Source: Formicarius rufipectus
Taxonomy: Eukaryota; Chordata; Aves; Passeriformes; Formicariidae
NCBI GenBank assembly: GCA_013399695.1
Contig: VXAU01001100.1
Location: 717,328-781,327 of the forward strand
Reading direction: 5' to 3'
Length of the DNA: 64,000 nt
This document shows, one piece after another, positions 54,236 through 64,000 of this stretch (within the stretch, counting starts at the first letter, position 1; every line of letters starts with the position of its first letter). The notes beneath the pieces are model-generated. The model ran no database searches. It was not told the origin of the DNA and worked only from the letters and a program-made list of their open reading frames with translations. Made by a program: the position numbers and the translations under genes.

Positions 54236-56242
54236 GGAGAAAAGCCCATCTTTAGTTTGGTTTCCCTATAAAATAAGGCTACTTATAATCACAGCTTTAA
54301 AATCACAATATACAAAAATTAAGTTTTATGTACATAAATATATCTCCTTGAAAAGACTGAGGAAATAGAGCAGTACACACCTAAGCACTGAAAAAAAAAG
54401 TCTCCAAAATGGATGAAATAATTACAGTGATGAGCTCCAGTTTGAGTACCAGAAGGACTTTGGTGGTAAGATTACGGTGAAAGAGTAAAACTTACCGAAG
54501 TTGAGCAGAGCTCAGCAAAATCACCTAGTATTCTTACTCACTCTTTTAAAACTGGTATGATTAATGAGCAGCAGCTGGGGGTAAGGGAGAATGAGGATTA
54601 CTGAATTTGAAATGATCTCGAGTTAAAAAAGAAAAAAGGCAAAAGACTGTAAAGTCTGAGAAGTGCAGCACAAGGCAAGAACACCAGACACTGAACCCAG
54701 GTGGCTCCTGCTCAGCTGGTACCTTTAGCCAATGGGTATTATATTTCATACTTTAGATATTACATGGAATAGAAACATCTGAAAAGGCATCTGAGAATCG
54801 GGGTGTCAGTGTCATCAGATGAAAGGATGTGAAATATTTGAAAAAGTTATCTTTGTAGGCAGTTTCAGAGAACAAGACTAGTTGGCTACTCCTATCTTTT
54901 GTCAATTTTTAATACTCCTAAAAGGAGCAGGGTAACCAATGCTGCTCCAAAACCTGTCTAGTGAAGAATTGGCTTTTTCCTGCAACCTATTATACATACC
55001 AATGAAAAATTCTGACTCTTATTCAACAAAATTACATTTGAAATTATGAAACCGATTCACATTCCTTCTTTCGTCAGTATTCAAGCAGTACTCGCTGCTG
55101 AAGTTTCAAAGCAACTCGTAAGCCAGTAAGAACCATAGGTAAACAAAACAGAAACACAAACTAATCAATAAGCAGGTATAGAACAGAGCATCTTCTTTCT
55201 CAGAGATCACTCAACCCCCACAGTCCAAGTATTAGATCATTCACAAGTTGGAAAATCTATCATGAGCAAAAGAAACTAGGTAAATGTGTTCTTCTCTTCC
55301 AGTCTTTTACTATAAACAATATGCTGAAAGGTGATACCTACTAGTTCTAAAACTCTTAAGGATATATTTAACAGAAACTGAGTTTCTTTTTATAACTAAA
55401 TATTATTTTCCCTTTATTCAATATAAAAGTTAGTTTTAAACACTAATCTATTTTAATAAGATTTTTAAAGTAACTTGGCATATCAAAAAAGAAAAACATC
55501 GTTTTAATTATGTTTTCCATATGAATTCCAATTTCTAAGTATAGTTGACAAAGTCAATTGTAAAACTGAACCACCCAATAAGAAAGAAACAAATCAGTCA
55601 TACTGTAATATTAAGCATCCAAAACCTCAAACACCATAAAAGAACACTAACTCCACAACTTTGTTAAATATATAGGTATGCATACAATGCATTCTCTCAG
55701 ATACAAATCTGAGTGTATCTGCATAAAGACTATTTAGCCAATTGCGCATCAGAACACTAAGTATCACTTACCCAGCAGATGGTACTGGGAATGGAAAGTC
55801 AATAAGAACTTCAGAAACCAAGTAAGATTTAAACTGATTGTTTAAATCAAGTTTTCCTGCCCACTACTTTAAAAGCAAAACTATTTTAACCAATTCACTG
55901 TCTTTAACAGCCTCAAATTAACGCACTGTTCAATTATGCATATTCTGAAAAAGAAGAGAAGGAATTGACAGGAGACTGGCTGACCAGTCATTTAAGAGAC
56001 AGAAGTATAACAAGGTTAAGTGGCTGGAAGCCAAATATATAGATAAATTCAGGGAAGAAATAATGCAGAGAGATTAGAGTAATTGTAACTAATGGAACAG
56101 CTTACCAAAGATGACAGTTGATTCCCCACTGCATGAAGTTCTTTATGTTACAACCATCTACTCACAAAATGTTCCACCTCCAAGAGACCATGCACGGTTC
56201 ATGCAGGACAAGGTGATACTCTACTGATGGCATTTTTTAAAT

Positions 56243-56297
56243 TGAATTAGATGATCATAATGGTCTTCTCAGATTGACAAATCAGTGAAACTATAAT
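56243..56297 (+). mobile_element. Possible ancient CR1 3' tail
   Basis: The stretch 'tgaattagatgatcataatg' then 'gtcttctcagattgacaaat' and 'aaactataatt' resembles the CR1 end (tagatgatctttaaggtcccttccaac...aactattctatgat). The match is short and imperfect, and no upstream CR1 sequence is visible, so this is a weak call. Confidence 0.4.
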
Positions 56298-59200
56298 TTG
56301 ATCCAATGCTGAGATGTTATATATCATATTTCTTCTCACTTCACAAAATCCTGCCCTCAGTGAGCGTAACTTCATTCAACTTGTACATTCCTTCTGCTTT
56401 CTGCTTAAGTGTCAACCTGTGCATCACCAAGACTTTGAATATCTGCAGTTCAATTCAAACTTGTTCATCCAGGCAGAAATCCTTAAAAGGTCTTTGCAAT
56501 TTACACGTTGGTTAAATATGGCTTTGTGGCTTTGCTTCTTCTACAGAACTTGTAGCGCTGTCAAGATGCTTCTATAGGACATAATTCCTGTACTTGACAC
56601 AGTTGCCAAACCTCAAGCTTCAAAAGAGCTGCTGTCTCGTCATTCAACTTTTAAATTGAAAACACTATAATGTTGGACAAATACTGACTGGAATTACCGT
56701 TTTAAATCATATCAAATGATTGCCATAGCACTTGTCTCATTTCTGTTCCCTCATATAAAAAGCACTACTACAGATTCTTTGAGGTTAGAATTTTTGAGTT
56801 TGCTGAATTAGTTTTAACACTGTATAACACAAGGAGAATATTTCCACTAATTATTTTCATATTTCTAATACATAACCAATATGAAAAGACTTCTCACGCT
56901 AGCCTCATGTTTCTGTTTTTGATGTCACAATAATATTCATGGGGTCAGCTGGGATATGGGAGTGATCCTGGCACGCTCTGGGTCTGCTGAAAGACACTAC
57001 AGTACCTGAGACCAAATGCAGGGGCAGTACCCTCACCCTTGGTCTCTGCTAGGCAGAAACCACCATGGAAAGCTATGCTCTTAGAAACATGGCCCTGCTC
57101 AGAGGGCTTGCCAGTTAGGTACCGAACAGTACAGAAAATGCCCCTTATGCAAAGCAAGTAGCAATTTTAGCATATATATAAACATGTATTCTATAAAGAT
57201 TTCTTTAGTCAGATGGGTTGAAAGTATAACTGTGCAAGTAGAAATAATGCTAAGGAAAAACAGGGGTAGGGAGTACTTAAAAGTCGCTACAGTTTTCAAA
57301 AAGAGAAGGAAGCTTTAAAACAATCCAGGATCCAGAAAATGTGACTGAAAATAATTACAGAATTTTTTAAAAACAAAGTTATCATCAGAAGGGTTGCAGC
57401 AAGAGGAAGAGAACAGCACTTCTTGCCCAAAGAGAGGCAGGGCAGCGCTGCTGTCAAGAGGCAGAAGGCAATGCAGTAGCTAAACACACAGGCATGAGAA
57501 CCACTGAATGGGAAAGAGGAACATCAACTGCAGTCAGAATTCATCACAAAAAGAAACTTTCTTCTTTTACTCTAATTTGTCTCATTTTTTTTCTTTTTTA
57601 TCTCAGGCAATAAAAGAGATGTGTCCATGAAAGCCACACATAGGTGGAACTTCAGTACTATTTGGGGAGGAATCTGAAGGTACAAACATCTTCCATTTAT
57701 GTTGACAATGCCCACAAGATGACTTGGGCACGAAACCACTTAAGCTCCTGGTGCTGTCCCTACTGTAGGAAATCCTATCTTGTCTACTGTAGCCTCACTA
57801 GGGCTACCTGCTCCCACAGTACATGGGCTAAGCTAAACACCAAATAACGAAAGCCACAAGAAGAACTGAAACTGCTATTCCTTCCTCAACACACAAGATC
57901 CTGCAGGGCCACCAGTGTTTCTCCTAGGATTTCAGCACTGCATGTGTCCTCTCATCTATTTTTCAACAAGTACAGTGCATGCATTTATGTGCAAGCCAAA
58001 CAACTGAGACTTCCTCTACTGTCAGCCAACAGAGAGGTTTTCTGAAGGTCTTTTGACCATGAGAATGATTCTGGTGTCATGATTTTAATATACACTTCTG
58101 AGGCAGGATGAGCTAAGCTCTGTTTTTTGAAAAAAGGAATGTAGTTTATTCAAGCTATCCACCAGAACTGACTTAGGCAAATGTCCTGTGATTGCTATGC
58201 AGAGTCATGCCCCCCATCCCTGCTTATCCCACATTCTACTTTTGCATGGCAACGCAAAAGAAATAGTCTTCCTAAAACCAGCACTGAGTGAAACCTAAAG
58301 GAGAGCACATATCCAGCAAGCACAAAATAAATCCCTCTTGGATACTGGGTGGAATGCAAAGCAAAGAAAGTGTACTAAATCTCATGGTATTTCTCAATTT
58401 GTGCTATGTTTATATTTAGTTGTTGATGTGACTATTGTAAACTTTATCCCAATAAAGTCACAATAGAAAATTACAAATCCACCACCTTCTCAAAATGAAA
58501 GGTACGTAATTATTAATATATACTCTTTAGATAAATGTCAAAGGCATTTTAGCCAAATGTTGATGTAGCTGAATATAGATCTCGAAAGTAAGTGAAAACA
58601 GCAACGCTTTCTGAATTAGCAGCCTCCAAATCTGCCTCCTTACTAAACTAACTTTGCACACTCTCACTTTCAAAAGGGGAAAAAATAACCCAGTCAGTTT
58701 ATTTTAATCTTTGAAAGTTTTGTAGGGTACTGTCTGCACAAAAGACTTCCTTGGTTAGATGGAACAAGTAAAAAAAAGTTAAGTTGCCTTGTAACTGTTG
58801 TCAATTTATAGAAAGTGGAAAGGAATATTTTCCTTTTTTGTTTCTGTTTTTTTTTCCTACGAGAAATCTTTTCATTTCCCACTTGCAATTTTCTTGCAAC
58901 TGAAAGATTCACTGAAAAAGGAACTGGAAGGGCTCCAATTACTGTCCAACACTTTAAAAGATTTTTAAGTGTCATCAATCACAGCTCTTTACATGCGCTC
59001 TTCTCGAGCACTGCCAAGTTTCATGCCAGCATTACATACTCAGAGTTTAAAAAAATTCTCTATTATTCTAATTTTAAGTTCTGCTCAGATTCCTGACAAA
59101 TATTACTACATAACAGTCACAGCCACTACCTTTCTTTTTTTCTAGAAAGAACTGGCAATATTAATCCTAGATATCTCAGTGACTAGCTCAGATGACATGT

Positions 59201-59480
59201 TACTATATCTGCTATAACAGGTCTCCTTGATTTTTAGCAGACCATCAGAAAATGTTGGCAGCATGTGGGAAAAAGGAAAAAAAAAAAGTAGTAACATCCA
59301 TGGTAAATAACAGTCACAGTCATTCTTTAAAGTTCATGTTACAAATTTCTAATACTGCGTTATTCCAGTTAACAAACTTTAATCATTTCAACTGAAATGC
59401 TCAATGATTGCTTCCGCAAAGTCTGATATGAAAGTTTCTGAGAATACACCAGTCACTTCTGACAATTTTGGTAGTAATTC

Positions 59481-59502
59481 AAAAAAAAAAAAAAGGGGGA
59501 GG
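59481..59502 (+). repeat. Purine tract A14-G5-A-G3
   Basis: Fourteen A are followed by GGGGGAGGG, much like the tract at 14553. Confidence 0.85.
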
Positions 59503-59951
59503 GAATTAAAAGTATTATTTTGAAAGATTCTTCCCAATGAAGAAACTGCCGGGGATAGCTAGCTGCCTTTACCCATGGCAGTGGCAGCCTCTCAAGACTT
59601 TAACAAAGTATATGAGAATTACAGTTCACCTGTGCTCCAGAAGCTTCCAGAGCTCACTGACAGCATCTCCAACTCCACTAACAAACCTAAACTCATTTCC
59701 AGCTGGCCTGAGCATTCTGCACACACCCCCACATGGCCTGCCTGCATCACTGTGCTTCCCATGTCACTGCCACAGTGCTGTAAGGCTCCAGAAGAGAGAT
59801 GCAATACCACCACCAGAAAAGCCCTCCGTAGCCAAGGCAGAGAAAAAGAAATCTGTTAGGCAGTGAGAGGTTGTACATAACCTTGTGCTCTCTGCTGCTC
59901 TGACTACTGGACAACATCCCACATTAACAAGGAATTAGGGTCACTGCTTAC

Positions 59952-60092
59952 CACCTTACAGGGCAGGCATCAAAGTGCTCATCCCAGGTGACATAGGACA
60001 AAACAGAGAACTTGGGTCTCCCGACATGATACATCATCTGATTAATTATCCCCTTTGCAGCACTGATGTCCAGGGTCATGCATTTGATTGTT
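59952..60092 (-). other. Candidate 141-bp open segment with donor site
   Basis: A minus-strand frame covers the segment, with internal words such as MTLDISAAKGIINQMMY and SYVTWDEHFDACP, ending at donor AAGGTG|GTAAGCAGTG. The best acceptor (TTGTTTAAACATAG) is only fair. The opposite strand is open too. It is somewhat GC-richer than its flanks and sits 450 bp from the CR1 copy. It could be an exon, a piece of unrecognised repeat, or chance. Confidence 0.15.
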
Positions 60093-60540
60093 CTATGTTT
60101 AAACAACGAGAACGCACTCGCTCCACAGCCAGGCCAGGAACAAAGCTCGGGATTTTTGAGTCCCATCATTACTGTGCTATGTAGCAAATACTGTGCCAGC
60201 CATTAGCAAAGAGCACGCCTCATTCCAGTCCTGGAGGCTGGTTCACAGAGAGGACAAAAGCTTGCTACTGCTAACCAGACATTCCTTAACTCAAGTGGTG
60301 CTGGTCTGCACTGCAGCTCCAAAGCCTGTTAAGTGCCAGAACTACTAGCACTGTCAGTTACCTACAAAAGGATAAATGCCACTGCCCATGAGGACACTGT
60401 TCCTAGAAACAGAAAAAACTAGAAAAAAATAAATACATGAACGAATAAACCAGAATACTTTAAAAAGGCACAGACATTACCAGGATTCTATTCAGAGGGA
60501 AAGGAATGTCAGTGTGCAACAGTCTTGGCAGACACCATGC

Positions 60541-61375
60541 AGTATCACAGAATATACTGAGTTGGAAGAGACCCATCAGGTTCACTTAGTTCAGGAAGTG
60601 TTTGGACAGTATTCTCGAGCACATGGTGTGACTCTTGGGAACGGTTCTGTGCAAAGGCAAGAGCTGGACTATGTCAGGCTTAATGCTGTGACCACTTCCC
60701 TGGGCAGCCTGTTCCAGTGCCCAACCACCCCCGCTTTCTAATACCCAACCTAAACCTCCCATGACACAACTTCAGACCACTCCCTTGGGTCCTGTAACTG
60801 GTCACCAGAGAGGGATCAGTGCTTGTGCCTCCTCTTCACCTCACAAGGAAGTTGTAACTGCAATGAGATCTCTCCTCAGTCCGAAAAAGAGAAGGCTGAA
60901 CAGACCAAGTATCCTCAGACACTCCACCAAGTATCCTCAGACACTCCTCACACAGCTTCCTCTCAAGGCCTTTTACCATTTTTGTTGCCCTCCTTTGGAC
61001 ACTCTCTTAACACCTTAGTATCTTTCCTATATTGCAGTGTCCAGAACTGCACACAATATTCCAGGTGAGGCCAGCCCAGTGCAGAGCAGAGCGGGACAAT
61101 CTCCTCTCTCAACCAGCTGGTGATGCTGTGCCTGATGCCCCCCAGGACAGGGTTGGTCCTCCAGGCTGCCAGGGCACTGCTGACTCAGATTCAACTTGAC
61201 ATCGGCCAGGACCCCCAGGTCCCATTCCGTGGCACTGCTTTCCAGCATCTCAGACGGATGAACACGCAGGGTTGCCCCATTCCAGGTTCAGATTCTGGCA
61301 CTCTCCCTTGCTGAAAACTTCATACTGTTGGCGACTGCCCAACTGCTTTGTCAAGGTCTCTCTGTAGTATCACTA
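60541..61375 (-). mobile_element. CR1 LINE, 5'-truncated, well preserved, ~835 bp
   Basis: In reverse-complement orientation the sequence matches the avian CR1 3' region through its length: 'tatcacagaatatactgagt', 'gaccacttccctgggcagcc', 'tgttccagtgcccaaccacc', 'cttgggtcctgtaactggtc', 'gttgccctcctttggacact', 'cagaactgcacacaatattc', 'caggtgaggccagcccagtg', 'ctggtgatgctgtgcctgat', 'ccaggacccccaggtccca', 'aacttcatactgttggcgac' and 'gtcaaggtctctctgtag'. It is the longest and best conserved repeat in the window and is noticeably GC-richer than its flanks. The terminal 100 bases (60560-60660) are more diverged than the rest. It holds a 22-bp tandem duplication at 60905-60948. It also creates several overlapping spurious open frames, none coding. 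Confidence 0.95.
60905..60948. repeat. 22-bp tandem duplication inside the CR1 copy
   Basis: Two consecutive 22-bp units begin 'ccaagtatcctcagacactc' and differ only at the last base (ca then ct). The CR1 consensus has one copy here, so this duplication happened in or after this insertion. Confidence 0.92.
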
Positions 61376-62225
61376 AGTACATACTTTTAATAGTTTTTAA
61401 TCGTGCTATCTCCCTTGATCCCAACATACGCAGTTTAATACACCACAGCTTTTGCATCCTTGTCATTTTACTGAATTTTAAAAAAATAAATAAATAAAAA
61501 ATTTTTAAAAATCAGCAAGCCAACACCTAGGTAAGTCCTACCCTTGTACCTGTGGCTCAAGGGACTCTTCTGACACAGGAGCTAATGGGTTCAGATGCTG
61601 AGTGGATGAAGAAACATAGACAGTATGAAGCATAAAGACTCAGAACATATCTCACATGGTTTGATATATTCACTCCCAAGTTTTACCATATATCTCAGTT
61701 GGGAAACAGAGATAGTTCATGCTGCCATCGCATCCCAACAACGCAGGAAATGACAAACAGCTATAGGACCAATGCACACCGCAATTTAAAGTTGTGTTCT
61801 CCAAATCAAAACACATCATTCTGCAGCAGACAAAAATGCAAAAAAGATTTATATATTATAATTTGATCTTTACTTAGTCCAAAGCCTAGATAATACTAAT
61901 TGCTAAGACTTTACACTGAACTCAAGAAACTCCACAAAGGTTCAGTGTAACATACATCACAGATAAATATTTGGCAAAGCCATGTTCATCTTCCCTCTCT
62001 TTTTCTCTTTCAGTATTATTTTAAGAGTTGCCTGCCATCAAAAGGTAAATAGAACTAATTAAGGAATGGTTTACCCTTTTGGTATTAGTTATTCCTTGGG
62101 AGCAAATGAGAGCACAGTTTTGGAATAAACTTCAAACCTACCAGTCACACCAAACTTTGCAGAAGTATGAGAAAGTTCATGTATTTCACGGCACCAAATC
62201 TAAGCAAACCTTCCGCACAGCGGGG

Positions 62226-62240
62226 AAAAAAAAAAAAAAA
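62226..62240. repeat. Poly-A tract (15)
   Basis: An uninterrupted run of 15 A. Confidence 0.9.
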
Positions 62241-62484
62241 TTCAAATGCAAACATAGCAACATTAGCACAAGGTTTGTATGTGTGTCTGTATATATATAA
62301 AAAACCAAAACAGACTCCACAACTATGCTCAGATTGGTCCAATTTTACCCACTTTTGCAATAGTGCCACAAGGTCTAGTCAACACTCTAGTCAAGTTTGT
62401 CAGCAGACCTCTATGTCTAGCTACAAACTAACACAATATTTTTAACTCTGAATCATCAAATAGAACTCTTGTTGCCCCCCCACC

Positions 62485-62500
62485 TTTTTTTTTTTTTTTT
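62485..62500. repeat. Poly-T tract (16)
   Basis: Sixteen T preceded by ccccccccacc. Confidence 0.9.
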
Positions 62501-63982
62501 GCACTTAGCACCACCTTTAAAAAAAACATTCAGTGGAAGCAAGCAAGAGGACTGTCTAAAGTTCAGTTGTTGAACACAGGATAAGGTTACATCGCACTTT
62601 TTCCACTGATGAACAATGTTGAAAGTGTCCTCACTACTACAATGCAAAAGCAATTCTCTTTTCTAGCATAAGTATGCATTTAATTAAAAATATTTTTTAT
62701 TGCATCATTCTGTGCATTCACGTTTTGCACTTCCAAGACTCAGAATTTCTCTTACAGATACAGCACACCTTGCACAGAGGAAATGAAAAGCTGCAACCTG
62801 ACTGCTCAGTACTTTTCTTTACATCTCATTTTGAAACAGCATGCTCCTTACATGTTTTCCTCCTAGCTGGAGAAAGTGAGCATGCTTGTGTTTGCAGCTC
62901 CTCCTCTTTCAAAGACGCACAGCTGCAGCTGTAGTAAACAACCACTAGTCAGGAGCTGAGAAGGTCAAAGTCTGGGTGCTGCATCCATTTCAGTTTTTCT
63001 AAAAACAAAATATCTATTTCAGGAAATAATTTTTTGTCTCATTTTGTAGTTATGTCAAGGAAAGGCAAACCACAGTTATCCTCCAAAAGAATAAATAAAG
63101 ATGCAACACTTGAAAGGCCACAAGCAAGAGACTTCAGTAAAAATGAGTACCTTCATTTCCCCAGCTTTACTAATACACAATCACTTCATTCAGTCTCCTA
63201 TTTCACTTGAGTCAAAGGGAGACTTGGTCAAAATCAACCTCATACTGATTAGACCTGTTACACAAAGCAAGCAACACTTACTGAAGGAAGGAGCAAGACG
63301 GCGGGCCATCCTGAGAGGTGGTGCCAAGCAAGGCTCACAGAGGTGATCCAGAAGCTAGAATCAAGGAGGCTACAGCACTACAGCTTCATGAATACTACTG
63401 GTAAGTAGACATGCTGCACCCCGTCATGAGAAAAGGCACACACCTTTCCATTATTTTATAAACTGCCCAAAATCTTAATGAGATACTCTTCTAGCACTGA
63501 CACTCGCACCACATTACACAGACCTTCTGCAACCCCACTGTGTGGCAGAGAGCTCCCCAAGCACCTGGGAAACACATCACTCATTTGCCTCAAACTTCTA
63601 CTGAATTATGGTGGATACCATCCTGCACCACCTTGGTCTTTGAGGAGAAGAAAACAGTTGCTATGACAGAGTTCTGCAGCCCAAGCCCCTTATTGACCCT
63701 ATTCCGGCATCTCCTGGGGGAAGAAGCATTGGTTCAGCCCCATCACATTCTTGCCTTGTCTCATCTGAAGTAAAACTCTGCTCATGCACATTCAGGTCTG
63801 GCTCATCCCAACAGAAACAGCTGGCAGAGGACTCCACAATTAACCTGCCCTGGAATCTTAAAGTTTATTTTTAAAGTTGTTACACAGTCTTCTTGGGCTC
63901 TCAGGGGGCTTTCCAGCAAAAGTTTTTCTACAAGAGAGCAAAGGAAGGCCTGGAAATATTATGACCAAGTATTGCTGGTGGG

Positions 63983-64000
63983 AAAAAAAAAAAAAAAAAA
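63983..64000. repeat. Poly-A tract reaching the window edge
   Basis: At least 18 A; the run may continue beyond the window. Confidence 0.9.

Larger units (their letters stand above)
48141..59951. other. No gene seen; unique-looking DNA
   Basis: Contains the low-confidence exon candidates at 50049 and 52639, the A-rich cluster at 54126 and the possible CR1 tail at 56243. The rest shows no recognisable repeat, RNA gene or coding region. Confidence 0.55.
61376..63982. other. No gene seen; AT-rich DNA with homopolymers
   Basis: AT-rich sequence downstream of the CR1 copy, including an (A)nTAAA stretch at 61478-61510 and the poly-A/poly-T tracts at 62226 and 62485. No gene recognised. Confidence 0.55.

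Noticed and set aside
60514..61314. Cluster of short frames on both strands
   Set aside because: All lie in the CR1 copy; its GC-richer sequence opens several frames at once.
1..64000. CRISPR arrays, bacterial operons, tRNA or rRNA genes
   Set aside because: No regularly spaced direct repeats, no cloverleaf or conserved rRNA segments were seen, and the sequence is vertebrate.

Overview
The window looks like vertebrate nuclear DNA from a bird. It is AT-rich and low in CpG, has no bacterial gene organisation, and carries several 5'-truncated CR1 non-LTR retrotransposon copies. Their 3' ends match the avian CR1 consensus, with phrases such as 'agggctggagcacctctcctatga', 'ccatgggcaggga' and 'attctatga'. 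CR1 also occurs in crocodilians and turtles; bird is an inference from how closely the copies match the avian sequence as I know it. Two isolated N bases (20642, 23641) show that this is assembled sequence.

No complete protein-coding gene can be recognised. The longest open frames (144, 141 and 138 codons) look like nothing known to me and are about what 128 kb of two-strand AT-rich sequence gives by chance. The window is best read as intron or intergenic DNA.

Layout. 1-2.1 kb: no recognisable feature. 2.1-9.3 kb: a CR1 copy (2764-3196, +), a 95-base G/T-only tract, an 11-bp-stem hairpin and a 24-bp perfect palindrome close together at 5974-6210, a TA/CA microsatellite, and splice-site-bounded open segments on the minus strand that could be the 3' end of a transcript (including a possible last exon with a poly(A) signal at 2104-2099). 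9.3-26 kb: mostly unique sequence with a degraded CR1 (18590-19415, +) that still holds the end of the reverse transcriptase region. 26-48 kb: unique sequence with a short CR1 tail, an LTR-like 3' end, and a CpG-richer G-quadruplex segment near 40.6 kb. 48-64 kb: a 135-bp CR1 piece (48006-48140, -), a well-preserved 835-bp CR1 (60541-61375, -) with an internal 22-bp duplication, and many homopolymer tracts.

The exon candidates lie on both strands and rest only on splice consensus, open phase and, for one chain, phase compatibility. They are low-confidence pointers, not gene calls. I found no clear previously undescribed system. The palindrome/hairpin pair and the minus-strand 3'-exon chain are the two observations most worth testing.
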